Both the position numbers and the translations under genes were made by a program. This document shows positions 1 to 10,259 of a stretch of 64,000 bases of DNA, one piece after another (within the stretch, counting starts at the first letter, position 1; each line of letters starts with the position of its first letter). Origin of the DNA: Sardina pilchardus (Eukaryota > Chordata > Actinopteri > Clupeiformes > Clupeidae); assembly GCF_963854185.1 (NCBI RefSeq), contig NC_085008.1, positions 33,321,302 to 33,385,301 on the forward strand. Direction: 5' to 3'. The notes beneath the pieces were generated by a model. The model made no database searches. It saw only the letters and a list, made by a program, of their open reading frames with translations, and had not been told where the DNA came from.

Positions 1-720
1 ACTGGCACCTCCATTTATGTTGGGCAGAGGGTCGAAGCATGGTAGCCGCTTAGAAAACACTGTCGTTCACTCAAAAGACGCACCTTCACAGACGCACCCA
101 GATCACTGTCAATTACGATCGATCATAATCTCCAAAAGGCAGACATACTTCAGAATCAAATGTGAATAACAGACTCAAGACCTCATCAAACGTTATTTTT
201 TTGTTTCAACATTTGATGTATTTCTGCTTCAGTTTGTGCAAAACTATGGCCTGCATGCATCGCTTTCGCGTCATTACAAACCGCACGTCTCCTGCGTGTA
301 GTTTGTAATGAGGGGGCTAGTTCGTGAAAACGTTGCTTGAATCGAAACACTTCATGTCTAGCAGGTGGAGTCTAGGCTACAAATGAGATTTGTCACCGTA
401 CCTCCCGTCTGTTTTAACCCGCGTCATTTATCGCATAAAAAATACCCTCAAGGGCGACTAAAGGCACGTTTAGACTTGCTGTAGACAACGCGTTCGTGTA
501 CGCATCATGGCTGCCTCGCGTATTTTGCGGTCATTTGGTGCGTCGGTCGTGCACGTCGTCGCAAGCGAACACGACGCGTCCGCGAGATGCAATACTGACA
601 AGAAAGTAGGGGGCGATCATTGCCAAAACAAAGTGACTGCAAGATGCATTATCGACATCAAAGCTGGGGGCAATCATGAGAGTAAACAATGGCACATGGC
701 CACATCCACATCTGATATTA
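1..720. other. intergenic, no gene seen
   Basis: I see no coding exon here. A short hairpin at about 271-311 pairs CATTACAAACCGCACG-like sequence with its inverted copy. The open frames at 507-845 overlap on both strands and resemble no protein I know; they run into the transposon that starts at 721. Confidence 0.5.
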
Positions 721-2011
721 AGGCCTATTCGGACGGGATTAGTTTTATGGGGGGACGTAGAGTAATGCAGGTTTATCATATGACCTCTGTAATATAAATG
801 TCCAATTCGGACGGGACTAAACATCTCTGTTATTTTACCTGACATGGGAGGAGTAACTACGTTTACGTTCTGCCGTCACATCTTCGTCGCCGTGCACGTG
901 ATACTTTGCGTCAGGTACGTGCGGCATTTTCAGATTTGAAAGACTACACAAGTTGGATGTGACGAAATATTACAGACATCTTTACAGAGGGTCGCGTTCG
1001 CACGGGATTAATATTACCTAAGGTAATTTCTCCGGACCGTTTTACGGAAGGTAAAAGTGTCTGTAAATGCCACCGACATACTCCGTTATGTTTACTGACA
1101 TGGCGCGTCCGGACGGGACTACATTACCTGGTAATTATTACTTTACCTGATGTCACCCCATAAAACTAATCCGTCCGAATAGGCCTCTAAGGTAATTTCT
1201 CCGGACCGTTTTACGGAAGGTAAAAGTGTCTGTAAATAGGTAGGTAAGGTAAGGTACTTTTATTTATATAGCGCATTTAATGTGCACTGAGTGCAGCCCA
1301 AAGCGCTTTACAGAACACAGAGACACAGAGACAGTGCCGAAACGGAGTGGCGTAGTCGCCAGCGTACCCATGACAACACAACAAACAAAACAAATTCACA
1401 AAATAACAAGACAAGATGCCGGACGGAGTGGCGTAATCGCCAGCGTACCCGTGGCACCAAGACATACAATACAAGACATACAATAAACAAATGTTAAATA
1501 AATAACAAAACAAACAAAAAACAGAAAAGTCCACGTCAACGTAGTCCAATCGACTGCACTCAAGTCCCAGGGCAATGAAGACGCACAGCCTAGCCTAGCT
1601 ATCAGGCCAACCGAAGACGGCGCTAGACAGGCCGTCTGGAGAGCACCATGAAGCAGTAGGCCTAGCAGCAGAAGCACCAAGCAGTCCAAAGTTGTGAGCG
1701 ACCCTGCAGATGAGCAATTCGGTGGACCCCCGACAGCAACAGTTGCCTCCGGCCTCCATCGCCAGCACCGCTGCAGAGCATGGCAGCTCGCAGGCCAGCA
1801 GCAGATCAGTCGCGGCAGCAGCACATCGCCCGCAGTTGGCGGCCAGGTCGCCCGCGGCTGGTAGCCAGGTCCCCCGCAGTTGGTAGCTAAATGTCACCGA
1901 CATACTCCGTTATGTTTACTGACATGGCGCGTCCGGACGGGACTACATTACCTGGTAATTATTACTTTACCTGATGTCACCCCATAAAACTAATCCCGTC
2001 CGAATAGGCCT
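721..2011. mobile_element. Harbinger-like non-autonomous DNA transposon
   Basis: Terminal inverted repeats of about 32 bp start AGGCCTATTCGGACGGGA at 721 and are mirrored up to 2011. The element is flanked by TTA at 718-720 and 2012-2014, the TWA target duplication typical of PIF/Harbinger. Inside, about 170 bp (1016-1186) is repeated as a second unit (1188-1238 plus 1889-2011). The first unit also ends in a copy of the inverted terminus, at 1186. The second unit is split by another insertion at 1239-1888. No transposase is present, so it would depend on an enzyme made elsewhere. Confidence 0.75.
1239..1888 (-). mobile_element. retroposed insert with TATATAGCGC end, LINE/SINE-like
   Basis: This insert interrupts the second internal repeat of the surrounding Harbinger-like element. 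TAAAT occurs on both sides (about 1234-1238 and just after 1883), which suggests a 5-bp target duplication. Its plus-strand start is a GGTAA-rich simple repeat followed by TTTATATAGCGC and CAAAGCGCTTTACAG, a 3' end often seen on fish retroposons. The same TTTATATAGCGC start ends the LINE at 20.56 kb. The overlapping open frames show no known domain. Confidence 0.5.
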
Positions 2012-2289
2012 TTAGGCTACTAGTCTCCCCCTGGTGAAGACCTCCAGTAAGGTGCGTAATGCTGCAGCGAGTCTGTACACAGGACACAGCAGGTCGCACA
2101 CGGGCGCATACGCTTACGCTTGGTCTAACGGCAAGTATAATCCCAGCCTTAGGCTACATTATTATTTTGACAGAAAGTTGCGGGCTGGAACATGTTGCAA
2201 GTAAACAATTGCTAATTCGTGATGCTGTCACGAACCTGAGCTATGGTAGCGCAGCCATAGAGCCCAGCCCACGATTGTTACAAAATATA

Positions 2290-2411
2290 AAATGCCAAGA
2301 TGCATCTGCGCGGGCCGCACTAACATTAAGCTTCGACTTCAGCCCGGGGGCCGCAAAATATCGTCTCGCGGGCCGCAATTGGCCCGCGGGCCGCGAGTTT
2401 GAGACCCCTGG
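2290..2411 (-). mobile_element. terminal part of a hAT-like element
   Basis: Read on the minus strand, this begins CAGGGGTCTCAAACTCGCGG and continues with repeated GCGGGCC blocks, the look of a hAT-family terminus in vertebrate genomes. The partner end was not found, so the left border is a guess. It abuts the 5S-derived fragment that starts at 2412. Confidence 0.45.
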
Positions 2412-2540
2412 TCTACGTACTAGGGAGCAGGCACGCACAGACAGCCTGAAAAAAAAAAAAAAAAAAAAAAGTTGCACTGGCTGATGGAGAGAAAAGCTTA
2501 CGGCACCTGGTATTCCCAGGCACTTTCTCCCCCAAGTACA
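2412..2540 (-). pseudogene. 5S rRNA-derived 3' fragment with downstream spacer
   Basis: The reverse complement carries the last 40 or so bases of a 5S gene (ending GGTGCCGTAAGC), with several changes in the middle of that stretch. After it come the same downstream bases, T-run and CAGGCTGTCTGTGCGTGCC block that follow the full 5S gene at 52794-52986. The 5' two thirds of the 5S gene are absent. It is a dispersed, truncated copy of the 5S unit or of a 5S-derived retroposon, not a working gene. Confidence 0.75.
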
Positions 2541-3494
2541 TATCCTCTGCTCAACCGGCCAATCACTGAGCAATGCTGAGCAAAGCTGAGCAGCCTTCAG
2601 CCAATCACTGAGCAATGCTGAGCAGAGCTGAGCGCTCAACAGACCAATCATTGAGCGAGGATCGGAAAATATTCACGACGTCATGACGTCGGCGCTGTTA
2701 AAGCTGCGTCTCGAAAAATACCGGCGGCCATCTTTAACTACTCCGGTATCGGCGGCGTTTTTCCGACCCATTGGACCTTTTGTTTTTTACTCTCAGGTAA
2801 GTTTTGTATAGTTATGTGCCAAGTAATGAATGAAACTCGATGTATTTTTTAATAGTTGGTCCGATATTCAATGTTTTACACGATATCTCGTTAGCAGCTC
2901 GTAACGTTAGCAGGCTGACTCTGACCCGGCGCCGCAAAGGTAAACAGTGCTGCTCACTGTAACAACGGTAGAGTTTGCTATGCGTTGAAAGTGTCTAAGA
3001 GCCCAAATGTGTTGTTAGAAGATAGTTTTCTTAGTATTCATAAGTAATTCGTGTTTGTGGGAGTTGGGGGCTATAGACAAAGTTTTCATTCACTGTTCAG
3101 CCGCCGCCTCTGTCGAGCTAGCGTTAGCTACCACCGGTGTCGCCTTCACCTGTCAGAGGTAAACAATACATTGAACGTGAATGAATGAGATACCAATCGC
3201 CGCTGTAATGACCTGACAATCCCTGGAAACACTTTAAAAATGTCATCAGACACTCTAGCTCACTTTTTTAAGACCATAGAGGTGGTGTTACTTAAGTGTG
3301 GAGTTGACGTTTGATGTATAAATATGCCTTAGAAGTGTAAACATGTCAACCGCGATTTGCATGTTAAAAACAAAGTGATGAATGAATGGGCTGTTTTTGG
3401 TTGTCATAAGCACTTTTTTTCACCTGTTGGCTGTGGAAAGCAAATAGCACACACGTAATATCAATACTCATTGCATGTGTATTTTATATTTCCA
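2541..3494 (+). other. non-coding stretch before a decayed exon
   Basis: At 2560-2650 a short motif (CAATCACTGAGCAATGCTGAGCA) is repeated imperfectly. The part at 2690-2800 is CpG-richer and ends in TCAGGTAAG-like sequence, which could be the promoter and first non-coding exon of the decayed transposon-type gene downstream. A pyrimidine-rich stretch ending in TTCCAG lies at 3484-3496, just before the next open region. No protein is encoded. Confidence 0.35.
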
Positions 3495-4018
3495 GATTAT
3501 ATGTTGAAGAGCCAGAGCCTGTGCCTCCTGTGAACCGGTCCGTTCAGCCCACGGTGTCGTCCTCCTCCACTCGGCCAAAGCCTGCTGCGCCCATCCCCAT
3601 TCTGCCAGGGCCTGCTGCGTCCACCCATCTCCAGCCAAAGCCTGCTGCGCCCACCTATGCGCCACCCCCTGTGTCGGCAGCACCCATACTGCTGGTTCTC
3701 CCCCCACAGCCACAGGCTCCCTCCGTCCTGTTTCGTGGGCCATCGTGCAGCCAGAGCTTTGTACGTCCTGCACCAACAGTCAAGGCATTCATGCCAAACA
3801 AGCCCTCGCGGCCATGTGGGGCTTGCCACGTGCCCAATTGTAGTGGACAGCGGAAGAGGTACACACCTTAAAGTGTCTGGAAGCACCCAGAAGATATTTT
3901 CTTCCTGTCCATCCACTAGGATATCCACCACCTCTGGGTCTGACAATGTGGTGTACGACAGCTTTGAACACTTGAAATGTGTGGTGGATGCGGAGTTGGA
4001 AAAGAGGAGAACTATGTA
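3495..4018 (+). pseudogene. decayed proline-rich exon with Cys-rich tail, unknown family
   Basis: After a TTTCCAG acceptor-like site an open frame encodes a long Pro/Ala/Ser-rich tract (about 90 residues). A compact basic, cysteine-bearing segment follows (GACHVPNCSGQRKRYTP). The frame then stops at 3869-3871, and a clearly continuing segment (SGSTQKIFSSCPSTRIS...) runs on in another frame to 4019, so one frameshift lies near 3865. The Cys/basic tail resembles proteins I associate with fish DNA transposons, but I cannot name the family. A LINE fragment follows directly. It is not a functional gene as it stands. Confidence 0.45.
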
Positions 4019-4699
4019 AATAACTGTAAAAACTCACCTGTGTGATGCCACTTCTCCTGTGCCATCTGTAGGAGAGAGAATCAGTGGGGAGCCTGTGGAG
4101 AGGGTTCCTAGCTTTAAGTACCTGGGGGTTCATCTCACTGAGGACCTCTCCTGGTCACTGCATGCTCAACATCTGACAGGGAAGTCCAGGCAGCGACTGT
4201 ACTTTCTCCGCCGACTGAGGAAGTTCAAGGTCTCTCCCGCCATCCTAAGGACCTTCTACTCCTCAGCGGTGGAGAGCACTCTTACAGGTTGCATCACTGC
4301 CTGGTATGGTAACTGCACCGCACACGACCGGGAGGCCCTGCAGAGAGTGGTGCGCTCTGCAGAGCGGACTATTAAAGCCCCCCTCACAAGCCTGAGGGAC
4401 ATTTACACCAAGAGGGTGGGGGCAAGGGCGGTGAAGATAATGAAGGACACCTCTCATCCCAACTCTAACCTCTTCTCACTTCTACAATCGGGCAGGCGGC
4501 TACGTTGCATTAATGCAAGGACGGAGAGACTGAGACTAAGCTTTTACCCACAGGCAGTGAGACTGCTAAACACAGCACATTTTAAATAATTTTTTTTTGT
4601 CCCTTAGACAGAAATGATTTTAAACTTGTATTTATTTATTTATTTTTATACTGCTTTCATTTACTATGTATATTTTCTTTCTTTTACTTCTATGCAGAG

Positions 4700-6480
4700 T
4701 AGGGCTGGGACAACGCATCGACTTAACCGATTAGTTCGACGCAAAAAATACGTCGGTTCAAAATATGCGAATCGACACGTCGTCAAAATCAAAACAAGGT
4801 TGGCGGCAACGTGAGTGACTCCTCAGAATTTCAAAAGTGCAAGGCACTGCAGCACGCACTCGTTCCTCTACTGCGTTTCTCTAACTATGGGCCGCGGACG
4901 GAGCTGCACCGGTCCGCAATGTAGAGAGACTGCTGGTCTGTGAGGCGTCCAGTGAAATTAGGCTCAGTGCTTCACCTGATAATTTGCTGCGCAATTGATG
5001 AAGCAAACGCGGCCCGACAGAAAAAGAAAACAAAAGTTTCAGCAATCAGGAAGAAATACTTGCTAATTCGATGTGAATAAACATACAGCAACACAATGAA
5101 GTGTTGGTATGAGCGTTCATTGAATGCATGCATGTGCGTGTTTGCGCGACAGAAACTGAAACTAATCGATAACGTTGGTGGCAAGTTCTGTTCAACCTGC
5201 TGTTTAATTATTTAACGACATTTAATAGAACAACGTGGATTCTTGATACAGAGCAGAGTATAGTTCAGTCAAATTTGAGTATGGTCAAAAGATTGTAGCC
5301 TTAGTCTTTCATCTAAAAATCTCCAGATCAGTGATTTACGCCTATCTAAAAGTTTCAGCAATCAGGAAGAAATACTTGCTAATTCGATGTGAATAAACAT
5401 ACAGCAACACAATGAAGTGTTGGTATGAGCGTTCATTGAATGCATGCATGTGCGTGTTTGCGCGACAGAAACTGAAACTAATCGATAACGTTGGTGGCAA
5501 GTTCTGTTCAACCTGCTGTTTAATTATTTAACGACATTTAATAGAACAACGTGGATTCTTGATACAGAGCAGAGTATAGTTCAGTCAAATTTGAGTATGG
5601 TCAAAAGATTGTAGCCTTAGTCTTTCATCTAAAAATCTCCAGATCAGTGATTTACGCCTATCTGCTCGGCCGTAATACATAGACTAAAGTTGGTATACGT
5701 GTTTCCTGAATCCTTACATTCAGAGATTCAAATGGAATTTCATTAAAAAGCATATTAATTTCGTCTCCATTTGCCTACCAGAGTTTGATGCTTGCATGAG
5801 GGAAACATCCCAAAACAATAGCACCCATATTATTGCTGTTGTTTTCAGAAGTAGGCTACTGTATTTATCATGCAACCATGCAAAAGCTATTGTAATCTTA
5901 CATTACTAAAGCAGGTCTGATTTTTTCACAAACTTTTTGTGAACAATATTAGCATTTAAAACATTGACTGCTTTGAAGTGAAAGTACACTTAATACAGCA
6001 TAATAATAATAATTATAATAATAATCATCATAATGATGATTTGATGGGGGTATACAGTATGTGTATGGGCCCTATGGCTCCAAAGTCCCAAAGACTTAAA
6101 ATAAGCCTACTTAACTTGTCATTTTATTGATGACAGTTGGGATCTTGTCCCCTTCAATTTGACAGCACTCCCAGTGTTTTCAAGGCTTCAAGGTTTTATT
6201 GAATGCTACCTCTGACTTAGAATGCATTACTTTGCACTTGCATAGTCTTTCATTTTGGAATTTTAAGAGCAATAAACATACATTGCAATGTTTTATTTCA
6301 TTCAGATATGTAAATCAACATGTATATATTGCAATTAGTCAATTAGTGGGGAGATAATCGATAATCGAATCGAATCGAAATCGAATCGAACTGAAAAAAT
6401 GAATCGTTAGATTAATCGATGCATCGAAAAAATAATCGCTAGATTAATCGTTTAAAAAATAATCGTTTATCCCAGCCCTA
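4700..6480. mobile_element. non-autonomous hAT element inserted in the LINE 3' UTR
   Basis: The termini are TAGGGCTGGGA and TCCCAGCCCTA, flanked by the 8-bp duplication ATGCAGAG at 4692-4699 and 6481-6488, the hAT signature. Subterminal regions are rich in ATCGATT-like repeats. No transposase is encoded. A 316-bp block inside it (5032-5347) is repeated in tandem. It inserted after the LINE did. Confidence 0.9.
5032..5663. repeat. 316-bp perfect tandem duplication
   Basis: Bases 5032-5347 are repeated directly as 5348-5663. I found no mismatch by eye. The duplication lies wholly inside the hAT element and must be very recent, unless it is an assembly artefact. Confidence 0.9.
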
Positions 6481-6560
6481 ATGCAGAGCAATGGTCCCTT
6501 TTTACATTTCACTACATGTAAAATGTATGTGACAAATAAAAACACTTGAACTTGAACTTG

Positions 6561-7174
6561 AAGAGGCTTGTTTGTGTTATGCTGAAGTACTTTGAAACAC
6601 AAACAAACACATGCACAAAAACAAGCAATCTATTTATTTATATAGTTCAAAAGTTTAAAACATGCACTTAACAGTTTAAAAATGTTCTTATATTTGTTTT
6701 TTATTATTACTTATGTTGCTCTTAAAAGGCACTTTGTATTATCTTTTTATGTATATAAATATGTTCTGTCATGTTCAATATCAAGGCCAATCTAACCTCC
6801 ATCATTTTAACCTTAAGCAGTTCCAATCTAACACAATCAGTTTGCATACCCTTTAATGGTCGTTCATGTTCATATAATCTGTTTTTGTCATACGTGTTGT
6901 TTGTTCGTCTTTGTCAGCTTCATGTCTTTGTGATGTTTGTATGTCTTTGTCTGCTTTATGTTTAACACAAGTTTGCCAAAGAAAACACACACAACAAATG
7001 TATCTTACAGGAATGGCTTGAGCCTTTATTTGTTGATTGGTGACCTGAGTCTTTGGATAATCCTGTTATTTATTGGGCTTTTGGCCAGTACAAACCAATT
7101 GTTCATTTTTTTTACCTGAAGTACAAGTTTGTGTTTTTAATTGTTAAGTGTTTGATTTATTATTATTATTATTG

Positions 7175-7210
<36 letters not shown>

Positions 7211-7529
7211 TTGTAATGTTTGTATGTCTGTCAGCTCCATGTTTAACTAAATGTTTGCAAATGGTAGTAAACGTTTCACATGTGCTTTCATGCACTGCTT
7301 TTCAAATGAAACACATTCTATGTGAAAAATAAAAGTTGTAAAAGTATTTCAAGTATGTTGGAGTCTCTGTATGCTTGGGTTTCAGAAGGGGTGGGATAGT
7401 GTAAAAAAAAAACACATAATTTAGAAGTCCTTGTGTCTTCTCTGCCTCTACCAGAGGTATGAATACACCCCTCTGTGCGCTGGCTGTATCCCCTGAGTGA
7501 TCACAACGATGACTTCTGTGAACGGCTCT
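6561..7529. other. AT-rich intergenic stretch with (GT)n
   Basis: No gene is visible. A (GT)n microsatellite of about 33 bp occupies 7176-7208, preceded by a short (TAT)n. The small open frames have no recognisable protein features. Confidence 0.6.
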
Positions 7530-8648
7530 GGGGCCTGTACTACGAAGCGGGGTTACTGGCTTAGCTGGGTAACTTCGAGAGTAAGTTGATCACGTGTGGC
7601 GTAACTTCCCGGTTAACCCGTACTACGAAAGGTGGATAGGTTTTAACCGAGGTATGCTGCCATGGCAATTTACGCTGCATCTCAAACCTGCTCCGAGCAG
7701 GTTATGATCTTGGTTAACCACACCCCACAATGTCGACGTAGGCTACTTGGAAGATACATTATTGGAGCGCAAATTGTAAGCGCCTCTCTTCGCAAGGCGA
7801 GGGTTTTTAAAGACCGCCAGAATCTTTCTCCATATAATATTCTCTATGAAAGATAGCCTATACATTCTCAGCCGAGGGAATTCGTTGCATTTGTCAGCTG
7901 ATCGAGGCAAAGTGGAGGCTATAAGCATTGCCAATATAACATTTTCATAATTAAGACATATTAATGCAAACTATAACTAGGCCTATAAACCTTCGGAATG
8001 TTTTTGAGTTTCATTTTCACCTGCTGCCAGCGGCACTGCCGTTGCATCTAAAATGTTCACAGGATAGGCATACACTAAATCAGTCAATGGGGCTAAACAT
8101 TCAATTATCCTTTATTAATATTTATTCATATACATGGCATGAATTGTGTTGCATCTGTAGGACTCTTATGAACTCAAAATGTATTTATTTCAACACATTT
8201 CAGACATTCCGCAAGCTTAATCCTGCGTAACACATAGGCTATTTAAGGAACATGAAATAAAACTTTACTTTCATATATCCGATCTGCAATAGCCTACGTT
8301 GCCAACAGCCTTGTCTTGCTTTGTTTGCTGCCGACGTAGGCTATTTGATGTATAGTAAAGTGGGTTTTAATTCCTCGCACTTTTTATAATCATTGCGCAT
8401 TGCTTATCCGTAAAATAACGTGATCGCGTCATCATTAAAAGTGATGATTTGCGCTGCAACCCGCCCATTTTATGTGAACGCGCACCAACTCCGATGAGGT
8501 TAACCCCAGTTCAACAAATCAACTTCTTACTCAGCGTCGTAGTACCGATTAATACCAATGAAGATAACCAGGTTTTGTCAACCCCGGTTAAGCAAAGTAA
8601 CCCTGGGTTACATCTGGGTAGGTTGAGCTCCCTTCGTAGTACAGCCCC
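7530..8648. mobile_element. DNA transposon with TGTACTACGAAG inverted repeats
   Basis: The left end GGGGCCTGTACTACGAAG and right end CTTCGTAGTACAGCCCC are inverted repeats. Subterminal GGTTAACC/AACCCCGGTTAA blocks occur at both ends. No convincing target duplication or transposase was found, so the superfamily is open. It looks like a 1.1-kb non-autonomous element. Confidence 0.7.
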
Positions 8649-8946
8649 TGATGTCTTCCAGACAAAGTGACAGTTCACTGATGCATTACACCCTGTCTTG
8701 ATTCAGCCCAAATGTAATATTGCACACATTTCCTCTTGAAAATTATGAATCACATCAGCTAGATCAAATCAAACTATGAAAATAAAGAGCAAAATATTCA
8801 GCAGACTAATAGATTTCAATAAATTAGGCCACCTAATAAATAACAGTTCAGGACTTTGACCACCAGATGGAGCTGTCCGTTTTGATCCTTTTTGCTCGCT
8901 CCCAGGGCTGAGCAATATGTACTTGTGGGGGTCATGAGCCATTCCC
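8649..8946. other. short intergenic stretch
   Basis: Nothing recognisable lies between the inverted-repeat element and the inverted 5S-locus copy. Confidence 0.5.
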
Positions 8947-9020
8947 AGGCCCGACGCTGCTTAGCTTCCGAGATCGGACGAGATCGGGCGTGTTCAGCGT
9001 GGTATGGCCGTAAGCGAAAG
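8947..9020 (-). pseudogene. truncated 5S rRNA copy
   Basis: The minus strand reads GCTTACGGCCATACCACGCT and continues to GTCGGGCCTGG, that is 5S nucleotides 1 to about 70. It then jumps to GAAT and diverges, so the terminal third is lost. It shares the two paired changes (nt 18 G, nt 60 C) with the full copy at 52794, so both derive from one 5S variant. Box C and the terminator are gone, so no normal 5S RNA is expected. Confidence 0.85.
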
Positions 9021-9617
9021 CAACCGGCCAAAGCAACCTAGTTAAAGCTCCCCAACCCGGGTTGGAGACGCGTGTGTTGTGAAAGGTGAGGTACGCTATA
9101 CAGTATGCGTTCATGAAAACAAGGGCGCATTTTCCGCTTGGAGTTCAACTTTGAAAGTGAAGAATACCACAAATGGCATTTAAAACTTGGTAACATTTCC
9201 AATAACTGTTCCTTGTTTATCCTAAAAACGAAGGGTAGCCTACTGACAGAAGATTTTGGTTAGGCAAGTGCACATACTTTACTCACAGTTCAACATACAT
9301 AGGGCAGATTTATTTCTGATTAAAACGCTCACAGATTTGTTTAGAAGCTAAATAAATTGGATTGGTGACATAGCATGGCAAAAACCACTTGCTGTACACC
9401 ATGTGAAACTACCACAAGTAAATTAGAAAACATCACTGGAGTAAAAAAGCTCAGCTTTTCAAACAAAGATGAGACTCAAAGCTAAGGAGAGAAATCAGTG
9501 TCTGGCCATGAGAATACAAAATCACTAAGTGTTTGATGGGATATATATATTAAAAACAATCCGTTTTTTTTAGGCAGAGCGAAAACACAGGGGACGTTTC
9601 ATCGGAGAGAACAGCCT
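8947..9617 (-). repeat. inverted copy of a 5S locus and its upstream flank, uninterrupted
   Basis: On the minus strand this matches the pieces 43045-43198, 50956-51145 and 52542-52866. It therefore represents the same sequence without the two hAT insertions of the other copy. The pre-integration sites are present once each: AAAGCTAA at 9478-9485 and GTTCAACA at 9288-9295 (reverse complements of the duplicated targets). The 5S part is at 8947-9020 and is incomplete. Homology stops abruptly near 9617. Confidence 0.85.
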
Positions 9618-10163
9618 AACCTAACGTCAACGTAAACACTGTATTTAGCTAACGACTAGCAAGTTAGCCATCTCGACAGAGCAGCCTACGACACTCAGAG
9701 CCATAGAAAGAGAGAGTTGCGACACTCTTTGATGTTGCCGCCACGATCAAAAGTTCCAAAAAGAACCTGTGCTGAATGGCTGAATCGCGGGAGGGTGGGA
9801 TGTACTTCTGATGCTGGAAGATGTAATCAATTAACTCATTGACTACTGACCAAGAGATTGGCTGTAAACAGTTCCAAAACCCCCATAGCGAGGAAGTAGC
9901 CTGGAAAAAGCGCTGCCATTTTTTCCTATGGAGGTCTATGGGAGTGTCGCCACTCTGTTTTATCTACCGCTCTGACGACACTGATCCCAGTGTTTTTAGG
10001 TTCAAGCCTTTTTCTCACAGTCGTTTCTAGTACAAACTGCATTGCTATCATTTTCACGTTTGTTTGTTTGTTAGCAAGCTAGTCGTTTCAGCTATAAGGA
10101 CTTGCCAGCCAGGCGATCATTTAAATCTTTCGGTATCATTCACAAATTAAAAACCTTCGTTAA
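9618..10163. other. intergenic stretch left of the ISL2EU element
   Basis: No gene is recognised. The part at 9890-10000 contains CCATAGCGAGGAAGTAGCC and TGGAGGTCTATGGGAGTG, which looks repeat-derived, but no partner end was found in the window. Confidence 0.4.
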
Positions 10164-10259
10164 GGCGTTAAGTGGAACTTTCTTCCGGGTTCTACATAAC
10201 GGAACGTTCGACTTCCGGTCGTTTGTCAACACTGCTAAACACTGGTATTACCTAGCGTT

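Larger units (their letters stand above)
4040..6560 (+). mobile_element. 5'-truncated LINE, end of reverse-transcriptase ORF and 3' tail
   Basis: The open frame to 4589 encodes the C-terminal part of a fish non-LTR retrotransposon polyprotein, after the RT catalytic core. It includes FKYLGVHLTEDLSW, FLRRLRKFKVSP and a closing segment ending LSFYPQAVRLLN. The RT catalytic block is missing, so the copy is 5' truncated, as is usual for LINEs. The 3' UTR is interrupted by a hAT element at 4700-6480. It resumes with GTATGTGACAAATAAAAACA and ends in a (CTTGAA)n tail near 6560. The clade (L2/CR1/Rex-like) is not settled. Confidence 0.8.

Noticed and set aside
507..845. Overlapping open frames on both strands
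   Set aside because: They cross the Harbinger-like terminus at 721, have no known domain and mirror each other.
1277..1903. Several overlapping frames (up to 142 codons) on both strands
   Set aside because: All lie in the retroposed insert; compositional bias, no conserved motif.
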